Part shown: piece by piece, positions 1-6,792 of the stretch
How the letters are laid out: each line of letters opens with the position of its first letter
Position numbering within the stretch: position 1 is the stretch's first letter
From: JBJELF01 sp051879015
GTDB taxonomy: Bacteria > Bacillota > Clostridia > Lachnospirales > Lachnospiraceae
Assembly: GCA_051879015.1 (NCBI GenBank)
Contig: JBJELF010000059.1
Location: 1 to 16,967, forward strand
Reading direction: 5' to 3'
Length of the DNA: 16,967 nt
The notes under the pieces: generated by a model
Seen by the model: only the letters and a program-made list of their open reading frames with translations
Databases searched by the model: none
Told to the model about the DNA's origin: nothing
Position numbers and translations under genes: made by a program

Positions 1-1755
1 GGCGGGAAGACAGTGGGAGACGTGGCTGTCAGACCTCAGGGCAAATCCATATGGTCTGGAAATACAAACTATCCCTACTATACTACCTACGGCATTGGAT
101 TTTATGAATACTTCCTTCTCTGTGAGGATTTGCACTGCCTTCCCATTCCAGTACTCAACGCAGGTATGACTTGTCCGATACAGAGCAATCATTACTTAGT
201 TTATCCCACTAACAGCAAAAAGTTTCAGCAGCTCATCCAAGACGCCTTAGACCTGGTAGAATTTTGCCGCGGCGATGCGGACACCGCCTGGGGAGCAGTC
301 CGCATTTCTATGGGACATAAGGAGCCTTTTGTACTCAAATACATTGCTATCGGCAATGAACAGTGGCAGAGCGAATACTTTGAGCATTACACCCTGTTTG
401 TAAAGGCCTTTGAAAAGGCTGCAAAAGAAAATCCAGAAATGTATGGCGATATTCAACTGATTGTTGCCAACAGTACCTCCTCTGGTGACATCGTGGGCTG
501 GAATTACATCCACGAACATTCGGATAATACCACCACTGCACTGGTAGATGAGCATTACTACGAGCCAGCCGACTGGTTCTTCACCAACACTACTCGTTAT
601 GATAACTATGACCGCAGTCTCAATGCCAAAGTTTTCCTAGGCGAGTATGCGGCCCAAGCCAATACGCTTTATGCAGCATTGTCAGAGGCTGCCTATATGA
701 CTGCTCTGGAGCGAAACGGAGATGTCGTAAAAATGGCCTGCTATGCACCATTGTTTGCAAACAGCACTTTAAATCAGTGGACTCCAGACCTAATTTGGTT
801 CAGCAATCACTCTGTCTATGGTTCCATCAACTACTATGTGCAGCAGCTTTTCTCCAACAATTCAGGCTGCCTTGCTCTGCCTGCCACTCTAGAGCAGCCT
901 CAGACATTAACTCAGCTCTCTGGTGCAGTCGGTTTGGGCAGCTGGTCCACCGCGGTAGCTTACGAAAACTTTAAAGTAACCTCTAACAGCACTGGCGAAA
1001 TGCTCTGCCACTATGATTTTAAAGACGCCAGTCAACTCAAACACTGGGATATACAGACTGGAAAATGGAGTATCAAAAACGGTAGACTTCAACAGTCCAG
1101 CACCGCTGCTCCTATCAACAGCAACATTGGCGATGTAATTTACATCGGTGATACTACATGGAGTGAGTATACCTTGGAGGTAGACGCAAAAATTTTGAAT
1201 GGAAAAGAAGGATTCCTGATTCCAGTCGCTGTCAAAGGCATTTCCGACTCCATCTTCTGGAACCTGGGAGGTTGGGAAAATACTATCTCCTGCCTGCAAA
1301 CCGTTTCTGCTGGCAGCAAAAGTGGTCAAATAGCCGGTACAGTTAAAAATGTACACCTAGACAAAAATAAGATTTATCATCTGAAGGTGACGGTCACAGG
1401 AGACCGCATCCAATGTTACCTTAATAATCAGCTCTACATCAACTATGAGTATGTTACAAAATCTAATTTATATCAATCCAGTACGATAGGTGAAAATGGA
1501 GACTTAATTATTAAATTGGTTAACTCTACTGAAATTCCACAGAGTCTTGAAATCCAACTAAATGATTTTGATAAGACCCGATATGAAACCAGCGCCAATA
1601 TAATCACCCTGGGCAACGAGGATGCATCCAGTCAAAACACCTACACTAATCCAGAAAAAGTGGTACCGATTTTCTCTGACTTCGATATCCTTGATAGATT
1701 TACCTATGAGATTCCGGCCTACTCTCTGGTAGTGATGCGGATTCCTGCTAAGTAA
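1..1755 (+). CDS. GH51 alpha-L-arabinofuranosidase, 5'-truncated, with inserted LamG-like domain
   Basis: Likely removes terminal alpha-L-arabinofuranosyl residues from arabinan or arabinoxylan. The reading frame is open to base 1 and begins inside the catalytic barrel, so the true start lies upstream; the GTG at 13 is not a convincing start. Visible GH51 landmarks are a GxGFYEYFLLCEDL stretch near the start, then the acid/base Glu in GNEQW (codon 358-360), and the nucleophile Glu in FLGEYA (codon 643-645), followed by the conserved FANSTLNQWTPDLIWF region. After this, about 1006-1460, comes a beta-rich, LamG/concanavalin-like segment (WSEYTLEVDAKI, GKEGFLIPV, FWNLGGWEN) which interrupts the usual C-terminal beta domain; that domain resumes and ends with FTYEIPAYSLVVMRIP. 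The N-terminus is missing, so secretion cannot be judged. It converges on the arabinan gene group, so it belongs to a separate transcript. Family call is firm; exact substrate is inferred. Confidence 0.9.
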   Translation, partial: GGKTVGDVAVRPQGKSIWSGNTNYPYYTTYGIGFYEYFLLCEDLHCLPIPVLNAGMTCPIQSNHYLVYPTNSKKFQQLIQDALDLVEFCRGDADTAWGAVRISMGHKEPFVLKYIAIGNEQWQSEYFEHYTLFVKAFEKAAKENPEMYGDIQLIVANSTSSGDIVGWNYIHEHSDNTTTALVDEHYYEPADWFFTNTTRYDNYDRSLNAKVFLGEYAAQANTLYAALSEAAYMTALERNGDVVKMACYAPLFANSTLNQWTPDLIWFSNHSVYGSINYYVQQLFSNNSGCLALPATLEQPQTLTQLSGAVGLGSWSTAVAYENFKVTSNSTGEMLCHYDFKDASQLKHWDIQTGKWSIKNGRLQQSSTAAPINSNIGDVIYIGDTTWSEYTLEVDAKILNGKEGFLIPVAVKGISDSIFWNLGGWENTISCLQTVSAGSKSGQIAGTVKNVHLDKNKIYHLKVTVTGDRIQCYLNNQLYINYEYVTKSNLYQSSTIGENGDLIIKLVNSTEIPQSLEIQLNDFDKTRYETSANIITLGNEDASSQNTYTNPEKVVPIFSDFDILDRFTYEIPAYSLVVMRIPAK

Positions 1756-1763
1756 AGCTATAA

Positions 1764-1809
1764 AAACGAAATGGGACAGCTGTAGTCATACAGCTGTCCT
1801 ATTTCGTTT
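1764..1809. terminator. Bidirectional rho-independent terminator
   Basis: Two 20-base arms (1764-1783 and 1790-1809) pair around a 6-base loop, with one G-U wobble on the plus strand; a GC-rich core is flanked by A-rich and T-rich ends, so it can act on both strands. It lies between the convergent GH51 and small membrane-protein genes. The leftward gene's TAA (1808-1810) overlaps the end of the arm. Confidence 0.88.
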
Positions 1810-2125
1810 ATCCACGCAGACGTTCCATGATTTCAGCCTGCTTTTTACGCTTTCTGTACAATAAAACGATATAAACAATTCCACTGATTGTCATTAATAC
1901 CAAGGCATACTGAATCAGTTCTTCTATCGTAACCATCCAGATATTGACAAATATAAAAGAAATAATCAATAATACCAACATCCAATACCCAAAAGCCGCC
2001 GCAAAAAATACAATAGTGCCAAGCACATCCTTGACACGGTCCTGCCAATCCAGCATTCTCGGCTCATGCCAGCTTTCTTTTTTCTTTGACTCAGAATCCA
2101 TCATCTCCAAGTCTTTTTTTTCCAT
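1808..2125 (-). CDS. Small two-helix membrane protein, unknown function
   Basis: A 105-residue protein that I do not recognise. It has a charged N-terminus rich in Lys, Glu and Asp, then a long hydrophobic stretch (about residues 35-65, from VLGTIVFFAAAFGYW onward), a short polar turn (TIEE), a second membrane segment (LIQYALVLMTISGIVYIVLL), and a basic tail (YRKRKKQAEIMERLRG). Two membrane helices with both ends inside is the likely topology, given the positive tail. The ATG at 2125 was chosen because AGGAAG lies 10 bases upstream; an in-frame TTG at 2155 lacks a clear binding site. It starts 39 bases after the GH43 stop with no terminator between, so it is probably co-transcribed with that gene. 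A link to arabinan use is positional only. Confidence 0.7.
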   Translation of the reverse strand: MEKKDLEMMDSESKKKESWHEPRMLDWQDRVKDVLGTIVFFAAAFGYWMLVLLIISFIFVNIWMVTIEELIQYALVLMTISGIVYIVLLYRKRKKQAEIMERLRG

Positions 2126-2164
2126 GCGAGTTACACTTCCTTTCTTGTCATGCAATCAAGCTTC

Positions 2165-3754
2165 TCAATACTTAACTCCCCAAACACTGATGTTGTTGCC
2201 TGCAGCAGTAAATGTCATAACATCGGTGCCAGCTTCATCCTGCTGCCTGCAGAACACACCGCTGTACTCCACATTGTTATAAGTCAATTTCATATAATAA
2301 CTTCCCTCAGTTCTGCTCCATGTGCCCGTACATACACTACCTCTGGAATTTAAGCCAACCACTGTCCCATCTTCTCTCAGCTCAATCTTGGTAGGCTCTG
2401 CAATCGTACTGTCAATGGTATTGCCCTGCTCAACAAAGTAATAAATGCCGACTAGATCTTCATTTTCATATCCAGTCTCGGAAATTGTCTCACCGTTGGT
2501 CGCATAAGGCAGCATTACTGGCCAGCCTTCCTCATTTAAGAAGAACTGTTTTACACGTGGCTCATGATATTCACTGTTATTGTCAAAACGAGTGTGATAT
2601 GCGATATACATCTTACCATCATCAGCTTTAAAAGCAGAATTGTGTCCCGTCGCCATATAAGCACACTCAAGGCTTGGCAGCATATAATTGCCAGACAATT
2701 TTAATCCCATAAAGTTGTGGGAAACATTACTGCTCGGAGTCTGTCCCAACATATCTACATACGGTCCATCCGGACTCTCACTGCGGAATACACGAATCTG
2801 ATAGCCGCCTTCACGATTTAAAGAACCATAGGCAACATATAAATAATAATAGCCACTGTCCTCATCATACATAATATAAGGTGCCTCAATGGAATGATGT
2901 CCGCCGCCCAAAAGACGTTTTCCAAAATAGGGATCTACATCATTTTCCTCGTCTGCCTCCGGATGAATGACTAGCCCAGTAGCTGGATCAATCTCCAACA
3001 GGAAAATACCGCCTGACCAAGAGCCATATACCATCCACAGCTTATCATTTTCATCATAAAATAAGGTCGGATCGATACAGTTTGGTGCTGCCATATTATT
3101 ATACTCTCCTTTGGCATCCAAGTAATTTGCTGCCGCATACTCCTCAGTCACATAATCCAACACATCAGTCTGGTCAATATCATCGGACGTAAAACCGGAA
3201 TACAGCAAAGTGCTCTGCCAAGTATAAGGTCCCTCAATAGAGTCCGCAATACCAAAACACAGACTGGATTTGATATAAGTAGAAGAAGTACAATAATACA
3301 TCACATACTTCTCCATGGTCTTATTATAAATAACATGGGGTGCCCACACGGAATAATCTCCGTCATTGTCTCCTGCCCACGCAAAAACTTCAGAATCCGT
3401 TTCAAACAAATCTCCGTAAACCGTATTATTAGAATTATAACCGTTGCCTACGCCCACATATTTCCAGGTTCTCATATCGGTCGATACAGCTGAAGACATA
3501 TGAGAACCAAAAATATAATAATTTCCATCTGCCTGAATGATGGACGGGTCATGAACCGATACCCCCGCCTTGATACTGCCAACTGCAATTCCCTCATACA
3601 TATTGTCAGTACTTAGATAAGAATAATCTTCCGTCTCAGCGGGGGCCGTCGTGCTCCCTGCTGTACCTGTTGTTTCATTTGCGGTATTTTGACTGCATCC
3701 AGTTATTGCCCCAAGCAGCATAATAACAGCTGCCGCCGCTATCTTTTTTCGCAT
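2165..3754 (-). CDS. GH43 endo-1,5-alpha-L-arabinanase-type lipoprotein
   Basis: Predicted surface-anchored enzyme that cleaves alpha-1,5-linked arabinan. The start at 3754 is supported by an AAGGGG binding site and by an immediate lipoprotein signal peptide: MRKK, a hydrophobic run, and lipobox ITGC with Cys20. A Thr/Ala/Glu-rich linker follows (about 21-45). The five-bladed GH43 fold shows its three acidic residues: Asp69 in VSVHDPS (general base), Asp228 in NCIDPTLFY (pKa modulator), and Glu290 in GGGHHSIEAPY (general acid). Later blades carry ATGHNSAF and MYIAYHTRFD, the former fitting the metal-site His of arabinanases. The last 100 or so residues (from about 430) form a small beta domain, as in two-domain arabinanases of the Bacillus subtilis Abn2 kind. 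The 529-residue length fits that class. It lies 128 bases downstream of the cytoplasmic GH51 gene and has its own candidate promoter. The endo-arabinanase role is inferred from family resemblance. Confidence 0.88.
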   Translation of the reverse strand: MRKKIAAAAVIMLLGAITGCSQNTANETTGTAGSTTAPAETEDYSYLSTDNMYEGIAVGSIKAGVSVHDPSIIQADGNYYIFGSHMSSAVSTDMRTWKYVGVGNGYNSNNTVYGDLFETDSEVFAWAGDNDGDYSVWAPHVIYNKTMEKYVMYYCTSSTYIKSSLCFGIADSIEGPYTWQSTLLYSGFTSDDIDQTDVLDYVTEEYAAANYLDAKGEYNNMAAPNCIDPTLFYDENDKLWMVYGSWSGGIFLLEIDPATGLVIHPEADEENDVDPYFGKRLLGGGHHSIEAPYIMYDEDSGYYYLYVAYGSLNREGGYQIRVFRSESPDGPYVDMLGQTPSSNVSHNFMGLKLSGNYMLPSLECAYMATGHNSAFKADDGKMYIAYHTRFDNNSEYHEPRVKQFFLNEEGWPVMLPYATNGETISETGYENEDLVGIYYFVEQGNTIDSTIAEPTKIELREDGTVVGLNSRGSVCTGTWSRTEGSYYMKLTYNNVEYSGVFCRQQDEAGTDVMTFTAAGNNISVWGVKY

Positions 3755-3782
3755 AATAAATCCCCTTTTTGTCCATTTGATA

Positions 3783-3828
3783 AGATACATCATAGCTGCC
3801 TCATTTCTGAAACAACTATGATGTATCT
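3783..3828. repeat. Perfect 13-20-13 inverted repeat upstream of the GH43 gene, possible operator
   Basis: AGATACATCATAG (3783-3795) is mirrored exactly by CTATGATGTATCT (3816-3828) across a 20-base spacer. It abuts the -10 element of the candidate GH43 promoter, so it would span about -4 to +42 of that transcript. There is no T-run after it on the minus strand, so it is a poor terminator. It may be an operator for a dimeric regulator or a 5' mRNA hairpin. Confidence 0.7.
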
Positions 3829-3830
3829 CA

Positions 3831-3859
3831 AAAGTAATATAATCGATTAAAAATGTCAA
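3831..3859 (-). promoter_or_regulatory. Candidate sigma-A promoter for GH43 lipoprotein gene
   Basis: On the minus strand, a consensus -35 TTGACA (3854-3859) is followed after 17 bases by TACTTT (3831-3836). The -10 matches the consensus only at T1, A2 and T6, so the promoter may be weak or need help. The predicted start point (about 3824) falls in the inverted repeat just downstream. Confidence 0.55.
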
Positions 3860-3882
3860 TCCATCACAATTCTTTTAATTGA

Positions 3883-5460
3883 TTACTCAATTTCCAACGC
3901 CAAATGCAGCACACTGCACTTTGGAATCTTGAAGTTTACGCCCTTATCTGTGATTTGGTAAGCATCAAAAACCTGCTCTTTCACTACATCTGGATTCTCA
4001 AATGTATTATGAGCATGCATTTCCTCTGTCACAATGCTTCCCTCCACAGCAAGTATCTTGGTATCTGTAAATACACCTTCGATGTCGTAATCCTCCGTCA
4101 GGGACAAATTAGTCACAGTCACATGAATCTTTCCATCAATACCAACGGAAACAGACTCAGAGAGATTTGGAACCATTTCCTCCTCTACCCCTACCAACTC
4201 AGTTTCAATGCTGCTGTCCACCAGCTCGGCATCCTGATGATACTTGTACATATGAAATACATGATAGGTTGGAGTCAAAATCATACGGGCACCTTCAGTC
4301 AAAATCATGGCCTGAAGTACATTAACTACCTGAGCAATGTTTGCCATCTTGACACGGTCACAATGTTTATTGAAGATATTTAATGTAATACCTGCAATCA
4401 GTGCGTCTCTCATGGTGTTCTGCTGGAATAAAAATCCTGGATTAGTACCTGGCTCTACAAAATACCAAGATCCCCACTCATCCACAATCATACCAATGCG
4501 CTTCTGTGGATCATACTGCTCCATAATAGCACCGTGACGATCAATCAGTTCCTCCATATACAGAGTTTTTCTCATACTCTTGTACCACATACCCTCATCA
4601 AATTCAGTAGCACTTCCTTTGTGAAGCCATCCGCCTGGATGAACATAATAATGTAAAGACAAACCATCCATAAAACCATGCTGACCCTTGGCACGCCTGT
4701 GAGTAACCTCTAATACCTTTCTGGTCCACTCAAAATCATCTACATTGGCACCACAGCAAATTTTGAGCAGAGTAGTTGGAGCCTTATAGTTATCCTCATT
4801 ACTCTCTTCTGGCGTGCTGGTGGTTACCACTTCCTGCTCTTCCTCAGGCTCTGTCTGATTATAACGCTTTACAAAAGTCTGATATCTTCTATAATTATTC
4901 GCATATTCCTCTGGTGTCATATTACCACCACAGCCCCAGTTTTCGTTGCCCACACCAAAATAATCAACGGTCCATGGTTCTGGATGACCATTTTTTGCAC
5001 GTAAATCTGCCATTGGAGACACGCCGTCAAAGGTCATATACTCAACCCACTCGCTCATCTCCTGCACTGTACCGCTTCCCATATTGCCGTTTATGTAGGT
5101 CTTGCAGCCTAACTGCCTGCACAACTCAAAAAATTCATGGGTACCAAAACTGTTGTCTTCAACAACACCGCCCCAGTTAGTATTTACCATCTTTTTACGA
5201 TTTTCCTTTGGACCAATACCATCCTTCCAATGATACTCGTCAGCAAAGCAGCCGCCTGGCCAACGCAATACTGGAACCTGAATCTCTTTTAATGCTTCTA
5301 CGACGTCATTTCTCATTCCATTTGTGTTTGGAATTTCAGAGTTTTCTCCTACATAGATACCTTCATAAATACATCTGCCTAGATGTTCTGAAAATTGACC
5401 CTGAATCTCTGGATTGATGTGGCCCTTTTTCACATGAGGATTCACATACAACTTTGCCAT
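3883..5460 (-). CDS. GH51 alpha-L-arabinofuranosidase, cytoplasmic
   Basis: Predicted to release L-arabinose from arabino-oligosaccharides inside the cell; it has no signal peptide. The ATG at 5460 was preferred to one 33 bases upstream because AGGAAGG lies 8 bases before it and the family start (MAKLYVNPHVKKGHINPEIQG) begins there. Family signatures include GQFSEHLGRCIYEGIYVG (21-38), LRWPGGCFADEYHWKDGIGP (65-84), the acid/base Glu173 in GVGNENWGCGGN, and the nucleophile Glu328 in MIVDEWG. The C-terminal beta domain ends in KCSVLHLALEIE. At 525 residues it is slightly longer than usual because of an acidic, low-complexity insert at about 201-228. It is the first gene of the leftward arabinan group and divergent from the ArsR-type regulator, with a good promoter at 5582-5610. 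Sequence around the acid/base residue differs from that of the truncated GH51 at the window start, so the two are different subtypes, not a recent duplication. Confidence 0.93.
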   Translation of the reverse strand: MAKLYVNPHVKKGHINPEIQGQFSEHLGRCIYEGIYVGENSEIPNTNGMRNDVVEALKEIQVPVLRWPGGCFADEYHWKDGIGPKENRKKMVNTNWGGVVEDNSFGTHEFFELCRQLGCKTYINGNMGSGTVQEMSEWVEYMTFDGVSPMADLRAKNGHPEPWTVDYFGVGNENWGCGGNMTPEEYANNYRRYQTFVKRYNQTEPEEEQEVVTTSTPEESNEDNYKAPTTLLKICCGANVDDFEWTRKVLEVTHRRAKGQHGFMDGLSLHYYVHPGGWLHKGSATEFDEGMWYKSMRKTLYMEELIDRHGAIMEQYDPQKRIGMIVDEWGSWYFVEPGTNPGFLFQQNTMRDALIAGITLNIFNKHCDRVKMANIAQVVNVLQAMILTEGARMILTPTYHVFHMYKYHQDAELVDSSIETELVGVEEEMVPNLSESVSVGIDGKIHVTVTNLSLTEDYDIEGVFTDTKILAVEGSIVTEEMHAHNTFENPDVVKEQVFDAYQITDKGVNFKIPKCSVLHLALEIE

Positions 5461-5535
5461 CTTGCATACCTTCCTTTTTTTAAACTCAATCATAACAGTT
5501 TATGTATGATTACCATTCAAGTCCAAATTAGATAA

Positions 5536-5572
5536 TTTCATTTTTTGTTGAATTGTTTCATTTTTTCTTGAA
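5536..5572. repeat. Tandem 17-bp direct repeat with 20-bp period, candidate operator of the GH51/arabinan promoter
   Basis: TTTCATTTTTTGTTGAA (5536-5552) and TTTCATTTTTTCTTGAA (5556-5572) differ at one base and repeat every 20 bp, about two helical turns. Each copy is also a weak dyad (TTCA, 8 bases, TGAA). Another TTCA occurs at 5516-5519, 21 bp from the first copy. The pair lies just downstream of the predicted start point (about 5575) of the leftward promoter, where a repressor would block transcription. Confidence 0.55.
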
Positions 5573-5581
5573 CTTAAGGTA

Positions 5582-5610
5582 AGGATACTATCATTTATAT
5601 AAAAAGTCAA
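5582..5610 (-). promoter_or_regulatory. Sigma-A promoter for the leftward GH51 gene
   Basis: On the minus strand, TTGACT (5605-5610) and TATCCT (5582-5587) are separated by exactly 17 bases (5588-5604). The predicted start point is near 5575, giving a leader of about 115 bases that contains the 20-bp-period direct repeats. Upstream of the -35 the strand is A-rich, as in an UP element. Confidence 0.7.
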
Positions 5611-5716
5611 CAAAAATTTTTCTTTTTTTGCTTTCTCTTTTGAATATACTACCACCGTTTTTTTGACAAAAATAGACAGACTAAATTGACGTATTATACA
5701 AAATTTTATTGAATCA

Positions 5717-5745
5717 TTGACTTTACAACATATCTTTTTTATAAT
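5717..5745 (+). promoter_or_regulatory. Sigma-A promoter for the ArsR-type regulator gene
   Basis: TTGACT (5717-5722) and a consensus TATAAT (5740-5745) are separated by 17 bases. The predicted start point is near 5752, leaving a leader of about 77 bases before the ATG at 5829. It is the best promoter match in the divergent spacer and points at the regulator. It is about 107 bp from the opposing promoter, so both could be under one regulator. Confidence 0.78.
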
Positions 5746-5758
5746 ATTTTGTGAATCT

Positions 5759-5792
5759 TTTGTAACTTTTCAGTGAAATAAATGGTTACAAA
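5759..5792. repeat. 8-18-8 inverted repeat in the regulator's leader, candidate autoregulatory operator
   Basis: TTTGTAAC (5759-5766) is mirrored by GTTACAAA (5785-5792) across 18 bases. Between the arms is a small palindrome, TTTCAGTGAAA (5768-5778). The element begins about 7 bases after the predicted start point of the regulator's promoter, a usual position for autorepression. It does not share a clear core with the direct repeats of the opposing promoter, apart from TTCA/TGAA half-sites. Confidence 0.5.
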
Positions 5793-5828
5793 CTTTTACA
5801 TAATATTAAATATAGAGGGGGATACTAT

Positions 5829-6746
5829 ATGTTATATTTTAAATCGTTGAAGGAGGCTGAAGAAGTTTTCAAAGCGCTCAGCACACCCATGAGACTCAAA
5901 CTCATGGAGCTTATCTATGAAGATGATAATCTCAGTATGAATGATCTGGCAGCAAAATCCGGCTTAACCAACAGTGCTATTTCCATGCATGTCGGCAAAC
6001 TGGTAGATGCGGGATTAGTACAAATTAAAACAACTTCCGGCAAACGTGGTACCATGAAAATTGTGCAGCCACGTTACGAGCGGTTAATGATTGATTTAGC
6101 TCCTGAAAAGACTGCAAAACAGTGCTATATAGACGATGTACATATCGGTCATTATTCTGCTTATCAAATTACACCCACCTGCGGCATTGCTACCCACAAA
6201 AAAATTATTGGAGAATTTGATAATCCCAAAACTTTCTCATACCCTGACCGCTTTGACGCAGGAATTCTTTGGTTCGGCTCCGGTTATATCGAATATAATC
6301 TCCCCAATCACTTACAGCCTGGACAGACTCTCTCAGAACTTCAGATTTCTTTTGAAATCAGTTCAGAATGTCCAAATACCAATCAGGACTATCCATCTGA
6401 TATCCATTTTTATATCAATGGCATCTCCCTTGGCAGCTGGATTAGCCCTGGCGATTTTGGTGACCGAAAAGGATTTATGTCTCCTCCCTGGTGGCCTTCC
6501 ATTCTAAATCAATATGGACTGCTCAAAACCTTAATCATCAATAATGAAGGATGTTTCATTGATGGTACCAGCAAGATTTCCAACACTACGATTTCCCGAT
6601 TAAATCTGGACTATAACAGTATCATTAATTTTCGTTTTGATGTGCCCAAATACACTACCAACTGCGGCGGTCTGACCTTATTTGGAGAGGATTTTGGAGA
6701 CCATGCCCAGTCTATCCGAGTAAAAATGTTTTTTAACACCCATTAA
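5829..6746 (+). CDS. ArsR-type winged-helix regulator fused to a predicted all-beta sensor domain
   Basis: A 305-residue one-component transcription factor, probably the local regulator of arabinan genes. Residues 1-90 form an ArsR-like winged helix (EEVFKALSTPMRLKLMELIY; recognition helix TNSAISMHVGKLVDAG, about 47-62; wing TTSGKRGTMKIVQP). The metal-binding Cys motif of true ArsR metal sensors is absent. Residues about 100-305 look like alternating beta strands with many aromatic and Gly/Asn turns, including YINGISLGSWISPGDFGDRK, SPPWWPSILNQYG and GGLTLFGEDFGDHAQSIRVK, suggesting a jelly-roll or carbohydrate-binding fold. From memory, similar PGDFG/WWP/QYG patterns occur in Paenibacillus proteins annotated only as ArsR-family regulators. 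The start is fixed by GAGGGGG 7 bases upstream. It is transcribed away from the GH51/GH43 genes from a strong promoter with an operator-like repeat in its leader. The DNA-binding half is clear; sugar sensing is inferred from neighbours. Confidence 0.85.
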   Translation: MLYFKSLKEAEEVFKALSTPMRLKLMELIYEDDNLSMNDLAAKSGLTNSAISMHVGKLVDAGLVQIKTTSGKRGTMKIVQPRYERLMIDLAPEKTAKQCYIDDVHIGHYSAYQITPTCGIATHKKIIGEFDNPKTFSYPDRFDAGILWFGSGYIEYNLPNHLQPGQTLSELQISFEISSECPNTNQDYPSDIHFYINGISLGSWISPGDFGDRKGFMSPPWWPSILNQYGLLKTLIINNEGCFIDGTSKISNTTISRLNLDYNSIINFRFDVPKYTTNCGGLTLFGEDFGDHAQSIRVKMFFNTH

Positions 6747-6792
6747 AAAAGCCGCTGTATGTTACTCAGAGCTAACATACAGCAGCTTTTTT
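6745..6792. terminator. Bidirectional rho-independent terminator
   Basis: Arms 6745-6764 and 6773-6792 pair around an 8-base loop, flanked by A6 and T6. The arms have one imperfect position: C opposite A on the plus strand but a U-G wobble on the minus strand, so the hairpin should be stronger for the leftward operon. The stop codons of both convergent genes overlap its edges (6744-6746 and 6791-6793). Confidence 0.88.

Noticed and set aside
2126..2155. Upstream in-frame TTG start at 2155 for the small membrane protein
   Set aside because: There is no clear binding site before the TTG, whereas the ATG at 2125 has AGGAAG 10 bases upstream.
3783..3828. Inverted repeat considered as an intrinsic terminator after the GH51 gene
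   Set aside because: No T-run follows the stem on the minus strand, and it sits against a promoter's -10 element, so an operator or leader hairpin fits better.
5663..5697. TTGACA at 5663-5668 with TATTAT at 5692-5697 as a second rightward promoter
   Set aside because: The spacer is 23 bases, too long. The TTGACT-N17-TATAAT pair downstream is a far better match.
5461..5828. Catabolite-repression (cre) site in the divergent spacer
   Set aside because: Sequences such as TGAATGGTAATCA lack the central CG and other conserved positions; no acceptable match was seen by eye.
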